DNA of 64,000 nt from JAUSIF01 sp040901465 (GTDB taxonomy: Bacteria > Pseudomonadota > Alphaproteobacteria > Rhizobiales > Xanthobacteraceae), in contig JBBDYN010000054.1 in the NCBI GenBank assembly GCA_040901465.1, positions 1 to 64,000 on the forward strand, written 5' to 3'. Of this stretch, positions 15,462-24,078 are shown in pieces. The notes beneath the pieces were generated by a model that saw only the letters and a program-made list of their open reading frames with translations, did no database searches and was not told the DNA's origin. The first letter of the stretch is position 1, and every line of letters begins with the position of its first letter. Made by a program: the position numbers and the translations under genes.

Positions 15462-16204
15462 ACGACCCCGAAGGTTTCCTTTCGCGCTGGTCGCGCCGCA
15501 AGCGCAATTCCGCCGACGCCAAACCCGATCGTCCGGAAGCGGCGAATTCGGAGGAGTCCGTTCGCGCGGATGCATCTGAAGTTGGAGAGCAAGACAAGGC
15601 TTTTGCGACCTCCGCGGAAGCGACGGAGAAGAAGGACGAAGCGGCAGAGCCCGCGTTCGACTTGTCGAAACTGCCGTCGATCGAGTCGATCACGGCGGAA
15701 ACCGACATCCGACTTTTTCTCGCCCCCGGCGTGCCGCCCGCGCTCACGCGCGCCGCGCTCCGCCGCGCCTGGGTCATCGATCCGAAGATTCGCGACTTCA
15801 TCGAGATGGCGGAAAACCAATGGGACTTCACCGCGCCGGGCGTACCGGGATTCGATCTGTCGCCGCCGACCGGCGACGTCGCACGCATGGTCGCGGAAAT
15901 TTTCGGCGACCGGCCGGCCGCCGAATTGCCGGCGGAGCCGACTGTCGCCGAAAAGCGTGACGAAGAGCAGGCGGCCGAGGCGCGGGCCGAATTGCCTGCG
16001 GCGGAATCTTCCTCTCACCGCATTGTGAATGAGTCCGCGATGAGCGACGCCCCACAAGTATCGCGTTCGGAAATTGGGTCTGCATCACCGCGCGAGATTG
16101 CCGAGCGTAGACAGGACGATGCTGCGGCGCAGCAAGATGGTGCGTCGCAAGACGAAGTTCGTCATCCCGCACGGCTGACTCACGGCCGCGCCGTGCCGCG
16201 CTAA
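15458..16204 (+). CDS. DUF3306 family protein of the fdh operon
   Basis: 248 residues, starting MNDPEGFLSRWSRRKRN, the usual DUF3306 opening. A Glu/Ala-rich low-complexity linker (about residues 20-65) leads to the conserved core LPSIESITAETDIRLFLAPGVP ... LRRAWVIDPKIRDFIEMAENQWDF. The C-terminal 100 residues are disordered, and rich in Ala, Glu and Asp. It overlaps DUF3305 by 4 bases. About 100 bases of regulatory-looking sequence follow before the TorD gene. Function is unknown beyond its fixed link with FDH. Confidence 0.75.
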   Translation: MNDPEGFLSRWSRRKRNSADAKPDRPEAANSEESVRADASEVGEQDKAFATSAEATEKKDEAAEPAFDLSKLPSIESITAETDIRLFLAPGVPPALTRAALRRAWVIDPKIRDFIEMAENQWDFTAPGVPGFDLSPPTGDVARMVAEIFGDRPAAELPAEPTVAEKRDEEQAAEARAELPAAESSSHRIVNESAMSDAPQVSRSEIGSASPREIAERRQDDAAAQQDGASQDEVRHPARLTHGRAVPR

Positions 16205-16258
16205 ATTCGCCGGCCATAGCCCGAAACTATTGACTCAGAGTGCTTAAGGGTTAGGCTT

Positions 16259-16275
16259 TTCAGAACATCTCTGAA
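16259..16275. promoter_or_regulatory. 17-bp palindrome upstream of the HTH-TorD gene
   Basis: TTCAGA and TCTGAA flank a 5-base spacer (ACATC). A TTGACT hexamer at 16230-16235 could be a -35 element, which would place this palindrome over the -10/+1 region. The next gene encodes a protein with an N-terminal helix-turn-helix, so autoregulation is a sensible guess. No binding data exist. Confidence 0.45.
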
Positions 16276-16310
16276 CAACGGTACTTTGGATTGGTTTCGA
16301 ACAGAGTCCG

Positions 16311-17096
16311 ATGCGAGATCACGGATTGCACGAGGCCATTCGCGCAGTAGGCGGGGTGAGCGAACTCGCCCGCCGAATCGGCATTTCGCAGCCCTCGGTT
16401 TCCAACTGGAATCGGGTTCCCGCGGAGCGGGTGCTCGAGGTCGAGGCGGCAACCGGCATCGAGCGTATCGTGCTTCGCCCGGACCTTTATGGCGAGAGAA
16501 AAAAATTGGCCGGTGACATCAGCGAAGTCGATTCCGCCCGCGCCCAGGAATATGCATTGCTTGCCGCTTTGCTCGGCCGCGCACCGGATGCAGATCTCCT
16601 GGGTCGTTTGGCTCAATTGCGCGGCGACGCGACGCCGCTCGGCGTCGCCCACACCGCGCTCGCTGAGGCCGCGAGCGACACGACCGCGGATGCGGATAAG
16701 GTCGAGCGCGAGTATTTCAATCTGTTCATCGGCCTCGGCCGTGGCGAGTTGCTGCCCTATGGCTCCTATTATCTGACCGGCTTCCTGCATGAGCGGCCGC
16801 TCGCGCGTCTGCGGCAGGACTTGAACCAGCTCGGCGTCGAGCGCGCGCAGGGAATTGCCGAGCCGGAAGATCACGTCGCGATCCTGTGCGAAGTGATGGC
16901 CGGACTGATCAACGGCAAGTTTCCCGCGGGCCCGGATGCCGATCGCGAATTCTTCGATAAGCACATGCGTCCGTGGGTCGGACGCTTCTTCGCGGATCTT
17001 GAGCAGGCCGAGACGGCGAGCTTCTACCGCCAAGTCGGCACGCTCGGACGTTTGTTCGTCGATATCGAAATGGAGGCCTTCGCTTTGCCGTCATGA
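16311..17096 (+). CDS. TorD-family chaperone with N-terminal HTH domain
   Basis: 261 residues. Residues ~80-255 are a TorD/DmsD-like all-helical chaperone (EREYFNLFIGLGRGELLPYGSYY, EPEDHVAILCEVMAGL, HMRPWVGRFFADLE), which binds Tat-signal peptides and guards the apo-molybdoenzyme before export. Residues ~8-52 form a YdaS/Cro-like helix-turn-helix (AVGGVSELARRIGISQPSVSNW), a DNA-binding module not part of classical TorD. The protein could couple FDH folding state to transcription. A palindrome lies 36 bases upstream. The gene precedes the Tat-signal small protein and fdhA, its obvious clients. Confidence 0.85.
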   Translation: MRDHGLHEAIRAVGGVSELARRIGISQPSVSNWNRVPAERVLEVEAATGIERIVLRPDLYGERKKLAGDISEVDSARAQEYALLAALLGRAPDADLLGRLAQLRGDATPLGVAHTALAEAASDTTADADKVEREYFNLFIGLGRGELLPYGSYYLTGFLHERPLARLRQDLNQLGVERAQGIAEPEDHVAILCEVMAGLINGKFPAGPDADREFFDKHMRPWVGRFFADLEQAETASFYRQVGTLGRLFVDIEMEAFALPS

Positions 17097-17152
17097 TGCG
17101 GCGAGGGGAAAGCGAGTTTCTAGGGTTTGGGAAATTACGGAGGGATACGGCC

Positions 17153-17356
17153 ATGAAACGGAATGACAAGGCGACGGTGGGCCGTCGTGAATTCCTTCGC
17201 ACCCTCGGTGCAGGTGCGGGTCTGGCGGCGACGGCCGCGGTACCGCTCGCGACCGAGGCCGCAGCGGCCGAAACCGACGCGGACAAGAAGAAGGCACGCT
17301 ATCGGGAGACCGATCACGTGAAGACCTTCTATCGCGTCAACAAATATCCGAGCTGA
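17153..17356 (+). CDS. fdhX: Small Tat-signal protein of formate dehydrogenase region
   Basis: 67 residues from the ATG at 17153, behind a GGAGGG ribosome site. The twin-arginine motif GRREFLRTLGAG is followed by an Ala-rich hydrophobic stretch and a short tail ending in FYRVNKYPS. It matches the 'formate dehydrogenase region TAT target' family, a tiny secreted protein that always sits just upstream of fdhA. Its role is unknown; it may be a small structural subunit or bait for the chaperone. Eleven bases separate it from fdhA. Confidence 0.8.
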   Translation: MKRNDKATVGRREFLRTLGAGAGLAATAAVPLATEAAAAETDADKKKARYRETDHVKTFYRVNKYPS

Positions 17357-17367
17357 GGGAGGCGCCC

Positions 17368-20310
17368 GTGCTGATCAAGAGAACTGAACGCGAAGCACGC
17401 CGCGGCATGCTGGCCGCTGCGCTCACCCAAAAATCCGGCGGCGGTCTCGATCGCCGCACGTTCCTGCGCCGTTCCGGTATCGCGGCGGGCGGTCTGGCCG
17501 CGCTGGGTTCCCTTCCGCTCGGTGCGGTACGCAAGGCCGAGGCCGGTCCGCCTGCGGCGCCGGGCGCCAAGGTGACGACCACCAAGGCGATTTGCACGCA
17601 CTGCTCGGTCGGCTGCACCGTCGTTGCCGAGGTGGCGAACGGCGTGTGGATCGGCCAGGAGCCCGGCTGGGACAGCCCGATCAATCGCGGCTCCCACTGC
17701 GTCAAGGGCGCATCCGTGCGCGAGCTCGTGCATGGCGATCGCCGCCTGAAATATCCGATCAAGATGGTCAATGGTCAGTGGACCAAGATTTCCTGGGACC
17801 AGGCGATCAACGAGATCGGCGACAAGATGATGGCAATCCGCGAGAAGTCCGGGCCGGATTCGGTCTACTGGCTCGGTTCGGCGAAATTCTCCAACGAAGG
17901 CGCGTATCTGAACCGCAAGTTCGCGGCCTATTGGGGAACGAACAACGTCGACCATCAGGCGCGTATCTGCCATTCGACCACGGTCGCCGGCGTCGCCAAT
18001 ACCTGGGGCTACGGCGCCATGACCAACAGCTACAACGACATCCGGAAATCCAAGACCCTTGTGTTCATGGGTGGCAATCCGGCTGAGGCTCATCCGGTGT
18101 CGTTGCAGCATCTGTTGGAAGGCAAGGAATTGAATCGGGCGAACTTCATCGTCTTCGATCCGCGCATGTCGCGCACTGCCGCGCATGCGACGGAATATAT
18201 CCGTGTGCGCCCGGGAACGCACATCCCGACCATCTACGGCATGCTCTGGCACATCTTCGAGAACGGCTGGGAGGATAAGGAGTTCATCAAGCAGCGTGTC
18301 TATGGCATGGACGACGTCCGTAAGGAGATCGCCAAGTGGACCCCGGACGAGGTCGAGCGGGTCACCGGCATTCCCGGCGAGCAGCTCAAGCGCATCGCCG
18401 AGAAGTTCGCCAAGGAGAAGCCCTCGACGATTATCTGGGCAATGGGTCAGACCCAGTTCTCATTCGGTACGGCGAATGTTCGCGCCAGCTGCATCGCGCT
18501 GCTTGCCACCGGCAACGTCGGCGGTTTCGGCAATGGGGCTAACATCTTCCGCGGCCATTGCAACGTGCAGGGCGCGACCGACCTCGGTCTCGATATCGTG
18601 ACGCTGCCGCTCTATTACGGCCTCGTCGAAGGCGCCTGGCGGCACTGGTGCCGCGTCTGGGAAACCGACTTCGAATGGATGCGCGATCGTTTTGCGGATC
18701 CGAAGATGATGGGCACCGCCGGCATTCCGTCGACCCGCTGGTTCGACGCGGCCATGTTGCCCAAGGATCAAGTCGCTCAGAAGGACAATCTGAAAGCGAT
18801 GATGGTGTTTGGGCACGGCGGCAATACCGTCGTCCGCATGCCGAAGGCGGCGGAAGGCCTCGAGAAGCTCGATCTGCTCGTGGTCGCCGACCCGCATCCG
18901 ACCACCTGGGCGGTGCTTTCGGAACGCAAGAACGACACCTACTTGCTCCCGATCTGCACCCAGTTCGAGTGCGCGGGTTCGCGGACGGCCTCGAACCGGT
19001 CGATTCAGTGGTACGAGAAGGTCGTCAATCCGATCTTCGAGTCGAAGACCGACTACGAAGTGTTCTATCTTCTCGCCAAGAAGCTCGGCTTCGCCGACCG
19101 GATGTTCAAGAACATCAAGGTCGAGAACAACGTGCCGGTGGCCGAGGACGTGCTCCGCGAAATCAATCGCGGCGGCTTCTCCACTGGCTATTGCGGCCAG
19201 TCGCCGGAGCGCCTCAAGGCGCACATGCGGAACCAGGACAAGTTCGACATGGTGACGCTGCGGGCACCCAAGGACGCACCGGAGGTCGGCGGCGACTACT
19301 ACGGTCTGCCGTGGCCGTGCTGGGGCACGCCGGCGATCCGCCATCCCGGCACGCACCAGCTCTACAACACCCACCTGCACGTCAAGGACGGCGGCGGCAC
19401 GTTCCGCGCCCGCTTTGGCGTGGAGCGCGAGGAGAAGCTGCCCGACGGCACGACCCGCAAGGTCAGCCTGCTCGCCGACGGCTCTTATTCCCTGGGCTCC
19501 GAGCTCAAGGACGGCTACCCCGAATTCAATTACGGGGTGCTCAAAAAGCTCGGCTGGGACGGTGACCTCACAGCCGAAGAGCTCGCGACGATCCAGCGCA
19601 TCAATCCGGCCAATCCGGATGCGGTCAGCTGGGCGATCGATCTTTCAGGCGGCATCCAGCGCGTTTGTCTGGAGCACGGTGTGATCCACTACGGCAACGG
19701 CAAGGCCCGGGCTAACGCGTTCGGGCTACCGGACGCAATTCCGGTCCATCGCGAGCCGATCTACACGCCGCGGCCGGACTTGGTCGCCAAGTATCCGACG
19801 CTGCCCGACGCGCAGGCCCAGTTCCGTGTGCCAAACATCGGCTTCTCGGTGCAGAAGGCGGCGGTGGACAAGGGAATCGCCAAGCAATTCCCGCTCGTCT
19901 TCACCTCCGGCCGTCTGACCGAGTACGAAGGCGGCGGCGAAGAGACCCGCTCCAACAAGTGGCTCGCCGAGTTGCAGCAGGACAGCTTCGTCGAGATCAA
20001 TCCTGCAGACGCGGCCGAGCGCGGCATCACCGACGGCCAGTGGGTCCTTGTCATGGGACCCGAAATGGCGTCCGGCAAGGCGCTGCGCGTGAAGGCGCTC
20101 GTGACCGAGCGCGTCGGCAAGGGCACGGCATGGATGCCCTTCCACTTCGCCGGCTGGTTCCAGAGCGTCGATCAGCGCTCCAAGTACCCGCCCGGCACCG
20201 ATCCGATCGTGCTCGGCGAGAGCGCGAACACGGCCACCACTTACGGCTTCGACCCGGTGACCGGCATGCAGGAACCCAAAGCCACCCTTTGCAACGTCAG
20301 GGCGGCGTAA
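17368..20310 (+). CDS. fdhA: Formate dehydrogenase alpha (catalytic) subunit
   Basis: 980 residues, molybdopterin oxidoreductase superfamily. The Tat signal RRTFLRRSGIAAGG is at 29-42, so the enzyme is periplasmic. The N-terminal [4Fe-4S] ligands are C76, C79, C83 and C111. The metal ligand is C201 in the segment ARICHSTTVAG, where selenocysteine occurs in E. coli FdnG, so this is a cysteine enzyme and needs no Sec machinery. It oxidises formate to CO2 with a bis-molybdopterin guanine dinucleotide cofactor of Mo or W. The GTG start has GGGAGG upstream. Beta and gamma subunits follow. Confidence 0.95.
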   Translation: MLIKRTEREARRGMLAAALTQKSGGGLDRRTFLRRSGIAAGGLAALGSLPLGAVRKAEAGPPAAPGAKVTTTKAICTHCSVGCTVVAEVANGVWIGQEPGWDSPINRGSHCVKGASVRELVHGDRRLKYPIKMVNGQWTKISWDQAINEIGDKMMAIREKSGPDSVYWLGSAKFSNEGAYLNRKFAAYWGTNNVDHQARICHSTTVAGVANTWGYGAMTNSYNDIRKSKTLVFMGGNPAEAHPVSLQHLLEGKELNRANFIVFDPRMSRTAAHATEYIRVRPGTHIPTIYGMLWHIFENGWEDKEFIKQRVYGMDDVRKEIAKWTPDEVERVTGIPGEQLKRIAEKFAKEKPSTIIWAMGQTQFSFGTANVRASCIALLATGNVGGFGNGANIFRGHCNVQGATDLGLDIVTLPLYYGLVEGAWRHWCRVWETDFEWMRDRFADPKMMGTAGIPSTRWFDAAMLPKDQVAQKDNLKAMMVFGHGGNTVVRMPKAAEGLEKLDLLVVADPHPTTWAVLSERKNDTYLLPICTQFECAGSRTASNRSIQWYEKVVNPIFESKTDYEVFYLLAKKLGFADRMFKNIKVENNVPVAEDVLREINRGGFSTGYCGQSPERLKAHMRNQDKFDMVTLRAPKDAPEVGGDYYGLPWPCWGTPAIRHPGTHQLYNTHLHVKDGGGTFRARFGVEREEKLPDGTTRKVSLLADGSYSLGSELKDGYPEFNYGVLKKLGWDGDLTAEELATIQRINPANPDAVSWAIDLSGGIQRVCLEHGVIHYGNGKARANAFGLPDAIPVHREPIYTPRPDLVAKYPTLPDAQAQFRVPNIGFSVQKAAVDKGIAKQFPLVFTSGRLTEYEGGGEETRSNKWLAELQQDSFVEINPADAAERGITDGQWVLVMGPEMASGKALRVKALVTERVGKGTAWMPFHFAGWFQSVDQRSKYPPGTDPIVLGESANTATTYGFDPVTGMQEPKATLCNVRAA

Positions 20311-20322
20311 GGAGGCGTCATC

Positions 20323-20919
20323 ATGGCTAGAATGAAATTCCTTTGTGACGCCGACCGTTGCATCGAATGCAACGCTTGCGTCACCGCCTGCAAGAACGAG
20401 CATGACGTGCCGTGGGGCATCAACCGGCGGCGCGTCGTCACCATCAATGACGGCAAGCCGGGCGAGCGCTCGATCTCCATGGCCTGCATGCATTGCACCG
20501 ACGCGCCCTGCGCGGCGGTGTGTCCGGTGAATTGCTTCTACACCACCGCCGACGGCGTGGTCCTGCACTCCAAGGACATCTGCATCGGCTGCGGCTATTG
20601 CTTCTACGCGTGCCCGTTCGGCGCGCCGCAATATCCGCGAGTGGGTAATTTCGGTTCGCGCGGCAAGATGGACAAGTGCACCTTCTGCGCCGGCGGCCCG
20701 GAAGCGGACAACACCGCGGTCGAATACGCCCAGTACGGCACCAACCGTCTGGCCGAAGGCAAGCTCCCGCTCTGTGCCGAGATGTGCTCCACGAAGTCGC
20801 TCCTCGCGGGAGACGGAGACATCATCGCCAGCATCTATAAGGAGCGCGTCGCCAAGCGCGGCTACGGCTCCGGCGCGTGGGGCTGGAAGACCGCCTATCG
20901 CGAAACGATCGCCACCTGA
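20323..20919 (+). CDS. fdhB: Formate dehydrogenase beta (iron-sulfur) subunit
   Basis: 198 residues. Four ferredoxin-type Cys groups are visible: CIECNACVTACK, CMHCTDAPCAAVCP, CIGCGYCFYACP and the CTFC...C pair. They would bind four [4Fe-4S] clusters that carry electrons from FdhA to the membrane cytochrome. The form is the short FDH3-type beta subunit, without the C-terminal membrane anchor found in E. coli FdnH. It lacks its own export signal and presumably rides through Tat with FdhA. The ribosome site is AAGGAGG, 12 bases after fdhA. Confidence 0.93.
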   Translation: MARMKFLCDADRCIECNACVTACKNEHDVPWGINRRRVVTINDGKPGERSISMACMHCTDAPCAAVCPVNCFYTTADGVVLHSKDICIGCGYCFYACPFGAPQYPRVGNFGSRGKMDKCTFCAGGPEADNTAVEYAQYGTNRLAEGKLPLCAEMCSTKSLLAGDGDIIASIYKERVAKRGYGSGAWGWKTAYRETIAT

Positions 20920-20932
20920 AACCGGAATGCGG

Positions 20933-20958
20933 CACGCGGCGGGCAAACCCGCCGCGTG
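20933..20958. other. Strong hairpin between fdhB and fdhC
   Basis: CACGCGGCGGG and CCCGCCGCGTG form a perfect 11-bp stem with a CAAA loop. No T-run follows, so it may act as an mRNA stabiliser or partial attenuator setting subunit ratios, not as a full terminator. Confidence 0.5.
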
Positions 20959-20999
20959 TCGTTTCCGCAAGCCGAATTTAGAGATTAGGGGAGGATGGC

Positions 21000-22013
21000 A
21001 TGGCGAAATTTCTCGCGCGTGTCCGATACATCGCCGGAGCGCTGGTGCTCCTCGTAGCTATTGCAGTGGCCGCGCCCTTGAGCGCGCAGCAGCCGAGCCC
21101 GGTCAATCCGACCGCGCAATCGGTCAAGGAAGAGCAGCTGTTCCAGCAGCTCCGCCAGCTCGACGGCCGCGTTTCCATTCCGGATCAGAAGTCGGGAGTA
21201 CTGATTCAGCCGGCCGGGCAGGATTGGCGTGCGTTCAACCAGGGCACGCTGCACTGGATCGGCGGCATTGCCATCGTCGGCATGCTCGCACTCCTCATCG
21301 TCTTCTACACGATGCGCGGCATGATCAAGATTTCGCGCGGCCGTTCGGGGCGCACCATTACACGCTTCAACGGGCTGGAGCGTTTCACGCATTGGCTCAC
21401 GGCGAGCACCTTCGTCATCCTCGCGATTTCCGGTGTGAACATCACGTTCGGCAAGTCGCTGCTGCTGCCGCTCATCAGCCCCGAGGCGTTTGGCACGTTT
21501 TCGCAATGGGCGAAGTATGCGCACAACTATCTGAGCTTCCCGTTCGCGATCGGCGTCGTCCTCATCTTCCTGTTATGGATCAAGGACAACATCCCGGGCA
21601 GCGTCGACGTGCGTTGGCTCCGGGAGGGCGGCGGCATCATCGGCGACAAACACCCGCCAGCCAAGCGCTTCAACGCCGGCCAGAAGATCGTCTATTGGGT
21701 CGTCGTGCTTGGCGGCGGCGCGGTCGCGATCAGCGGTTATCTTCTGATGTTCCCGTTCTACGGAACGAGCATCGAAGGCATGCAGCTCGCCGCGGTCATT
21801 CACGGTCTCGTGGGCGTGCTTCTCATCGCTGCGATGCTCGCCCACATCTATATCGGCACTCTCGGCATGGAGGGTGCCTTCGAGGCCATGGGCACCGGCG
21901 AGGTCGACCTGAACTGGGCCGAGGAGCATCACAAGCTCTGGGTCGACGAGGAATTGGAGCGGGCGGGAGTTGCCCATTCCGGCGCCCGCAGGCCGGCAGC
22001 CGCCCGGACCTGA
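21000..22013 (+). CDS. fdhC: Formate dehydrogenase gamma subunit, cytochrome b556
   Basis: 337 residues. A signal-like N-terminus (residues 1-30) and a periplasmic segment precede four main membrane helices. Haem-ligand histidines are expected in ERFTHW, KYAHNY, AVIHGLVG and MLAHIY, the usual FdnI/cyt b561 pattern with two b haems. It anchors the FDH and passes electrons to quinone. Compared with E. coli FdnI (about 217 residues) it has an added N-terminal helix and periplasmic stretch, as in the FdoI/FDH3-like branch. GGGGAGG lies 5 bases before the ATG. A terminator-like hairpin follows. Confidence 0.92.
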   Translation: MAKFLARVRYIAGALVLLVAIAVAAPLSAQQPSPVNPTAQSVKEEQLFQQLRQLDGRVSIPDQKSGVLIQPAGQDWRAFNQGTLHWIGGIAIVGMLALLIVFYTMRGMIKISRGRSGRTITRFNGLERFTHWLTASTFVILAISGVNITFGKSLLLPLISPEAFGTFSQWAKYAHNYLSFPFAIGVVLIFLLWIKDNIPGSVDVRWLREGGGIIGDKHPPAKRFNAGQKIVYWVVVLGGGAVAISGYLLMFPFYGTSIEGMQLAAVIHGLVGVLLIAAMLAHIYIGTLGMEGAFEAMGTGEVDLNWAEEHHKLWVDEELERAGVAHSGARRPAAART

Positions 22014-22034
22014 CGCCCCGTTTGCGACGATTTC

Positions 22035-22063
22035 GCGCCCGGCGCCAACGCGCCGGGCGCTTT
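22035..22063 (+). terminator. Terminator-like hairpin after the fdh operon
   Basis: GCGCCCGGCG at 22035-22044 and CGCCGGGCGC at 22051-22060 make a perfect 10-bp stem with a 6-base loop, followed by TTTGCTATAA. It sits between fdhC and mobB. The T-run is short, so read-through into mobB is likely. Confidence 0.6.
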
Positions 22064-22077
22064 GCTATAAGGGGGCC

Positions 22078-22605
22078 ATGCGCATCATCGGCCTCGCCGG
22101 CTGGAGCGGCTCCGGAAAGACCACGCTCGTCGCCCGGGTGATCCCCGTGCTGACTGGGCGAGGCTTGCGCGTCTCGACCGTCAAGCACGCGCACCACGGC
22201 TTCGACGTCGACATTCCCGGCAAGGATTCGCACACGCACCGCACCGCGGGCGCCAGCGAGGTTTTCGTCGCCTCCGCCCGGCGCTGGGCGCATATCCACG
22301 AGCTGCGCGGCGAGGAGGAGCCGCAGCTCGCCGACGTTCTCGCGCGCCTCGCGCCCGTCGATCTCGTGATCGTCGAGGGCTACAAGCGCCACCCGCATCC
22401 CAAGCTCGAAGTCTATCGCGCGGACGTCGGCAAGCCGCTCCTGCATCCCGACGACGACTGGATCGTGGCGGTGGCGTCGGACGCGCCGGTGCCCGGCGCG
22501 CGCGTTCCAGTGCTCGATCTCGCGGACGCCGAGAAGATCGCCGACGTGCTGATGATCGAGTCGGTGCCGGTGGACCGGCTCGGGGCCGAGACGGAGCAGG
22601 TCTGA
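22078..22605 (+). CDS. mobB: Molybdopterin-guanine dinucleotide biosynthesis protein MobB
   Basis: 175 residues with the P-loop GWSGSGKTTL at 8-17 and the MobB segments TVKHAHHGFD and DLVIVEGYK. MobB is a GTP-binding adapter that helps MobA attach GMP to molybdopterin, giving the bis-MGD cofactor required by FdhA. The ATG at 22078 follows GGGGGCC. The stop overlaps the moeA start (TGATG), which suggests coupling. MobA is 1.5 kb downstream on the opposite strand. Confidence 0.92.
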   Translation: MRIIGLAGWSGSGKTTLVARVIPVLTGRGLRVSTVKHAHHGFDVDIPGKDSHTHRTAGASEVFVASARRWAHIHELRGEEEPQLADVLARLAPVDLVIVEGYKRHPHPKLEVYRADVGKPLLHPDDDWIVAVASDAPVPGARVPVLDLADAEKIADVLMIESVPVDRLGAETEQV

Positions 22606-23861
22606 TGGCACAGCTCTCCGACGATTGTTTCGCCTTCGGCGGTGCGCTCCTGCCGGTCGAGGAGGCGGGGCGCATGATGGCCGAGCATGTGCCGCCGGTT
22701 GTGGAAATCGAGACGGTCGCGCTCGCCGATGCGGTGGGCCGCGTGATCGCGCGCGGCGTGAAGTCGAAGATCGCATTGCCGCCGTTCGATAATTCGGCGG
22801 TCGACGGCTACGCCGTTCGCCACGCCGACATCGCTGCGGACGGCGAGACGCTGCTCAAGCTCGCCGGACGTCTCCAGGCGGGGAACCGCACCGCGGCGGC
22901 GGTTGGGGCAGGCGAGGCGATCCGCATTTTCACCGGCGCGGCGATGCCCGCGGGTGCCGACACGGTCTTCATGCAGGAGGACGTCCGCGCAGAAGGCGAC
23001 GCGGTCGTGGTTCCGGCGGGCCTGAAACTCGGCGCAAACCGCCGTCTCGCCGGCGAGGATCTGAGAGAGGGCGCGGTCGCGTTGCCCACGGGCCGCAGGC
23101 TCGGGCCGCAGGACGTGGCGCTCGCCGCCGCGATCGGCCTCACGCATCTCGAAGTGCGCCGCCGCCCGCGCGTCGCGGTATTTTCCACCGGCGACGAGAT
23201 CGTCGAGCCGGGCCAACCGCTCGGCGCGGCTTCGCTTTATGACGCGAACCGGTTTCTGCTGCTCGCTCTCCTGCGCGAGATGGGCGCGGAAGCCCACGAT
23301 CTCGGCATCCTCAAGGACGATCCCGCGGTGCTCGCGCCCGCGATCGACGCTGCGGCCGCGAACCACGATCTCGTGCTCACGTCAGGCGGGGTCTCGACCG
23401 GCGAAGCCGATCACGTGAAGGCGGCCGTCGAAAAAGTCGGCAAACTCGTTCTGTGGCGCCTCGCGATCAAGCCGGGCAGGCCGGTGGCAATGGGCGTCGT
23501 GCGCGGCACGGCCTTCGCCGGATTGCCGGGCAATCCAGTCGCTGTCTTCGTCACTTTCGTGCACGTCGTGCGGCCGTTGCTTCTGCGGCTTGCGGGCGCG
23601 GACGCGGCACCGCTCGCGGCGCTGCCGGTGCGTGCAGCTTTCAAATATCGCAAGAAGAAAGGCCGCCGCGAATATGTGCGTGTCGGCCTGCGGCGTGCGC
23701 CCGACGGGATGATCGAGGCGGTCAAGCACCCGCAAGAGGGTGCGGGCGTGATCACGTCATTGACGGAAACGGACGGACTTGCCGAATTGCCGGAAGACCG
23801 CCTCGAGGTCGAGCCGGGTTCGACCGTCGGCTTTCTTTCTTACGCGGCGCTGGTCGGCTGA
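22605..23861 (+). CDS. moeA: Molybdopterin molybdotransferase MoeA
   Basis: 418 residues, full-length MoeA. Canonical motifs are intact: PPFDNSAVDGYAV, AMPAGADTVFMQED, FSTGDEIVEPG, TSGGVSTGEADHVK and FAGLPGNPVA. The enzyme hydrolyses adenylylated molybdopterin and inserts molybdate. Of the three MoeA-like proteins in this window, this one keeps the standard signatures and is the likely housekeeping enzyme. Its start codon overlaps the mobB stop. Confidence 0.93.
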   Translation: MAQLSDDCFAFGGALLPVEEAGRMMAEHVPPVVEIETVALADAVGRVIARGVKSKIALPPFDNSAVDGYAVRHADIAADGETLLKLAGRLQAGNRTAAAVGAGEAIRIFTGAAMPAGADTVFMQEDVRAEGDAVVVPAGLKLGANRRLAGEDLREGAVALPTGRRLGPQDVALAAAIGLTHLEVRRRPRVAVFSTGDEIVEPGQPLGAASLYDANRFLLLALLREMGAEAHDLGILKDDPAVLAPAIDAAAANHDLVLTSGGVSTGEADHVKAAVEKVGKLVLWRLAIKPGRPVAMGVVRGTAFAGLPGNPVAVFVTFVHVVRPLLLRLAGADAAPLAALPVRAAFKYRKKKGRREYVRVGLRRAPDGMIEAVKHPQEGAGVITSLTETDGLAELPEDRLEVEPGSTVGFLSYAALVG

Positions 23862-23883
23862 AGGACGCAGAGGCCGGTCTTGA

Positions 23884-24009
23884 TCAGAGCCGCACGCTCG
23901 AGGGCGCAGTAAAGGCGACGGAGGCGGGCGTCTGCAGGCCGTTCAACACGAACACGGCGCCGACGGCGAGAACGATCGCGACCGCGCACGAAGCAAGAAA
24001 TACTTTCAT
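23884..24009 (-). CDS. 41-residue single-helix membrane protein
   Basis: A short frame encodes MKVFLASCAVAIVLAVG..., one hydrophobic helix (residues ~3-22) and a polar tail ending TAPSSVRL. An excellent ribosome site (GGGGAAGG) lies 3-4 bases before the ATG. I have an impression that similar 40-60-residue proteins are common in Bradyrhizobium-like genomes, but could not check. It lies between the convergent moeA and mobA genes. The function is unknown. Confidence 0.6.
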   Translation of the reverse strand: MKVFLASCAVAIVLAVGAVFVLNGLQTPASVAFTAPSSVRL

Positions 24010-24078
24010 TGCCTTCCCCTCCCCAAGCATCGGTGTATTTTGTCGCATTATGCGCCGAAACCCGCATGAATCAAGCAT

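Noticed and set aside
16205..16310. Riboswitch (such as a Moco RNA motif) before the TorD gene
   Set aside because: I could not find the conserved hairpins of the Moco element; only a short palindrome and a possible promoter are visible.
17368..20310. Possible selenocysteine formate dehydrogenase
   Set aside because: The metal-ligand codon is TGC for C201 and there is no in-frame TGA, so this is a cysteine enzyme.
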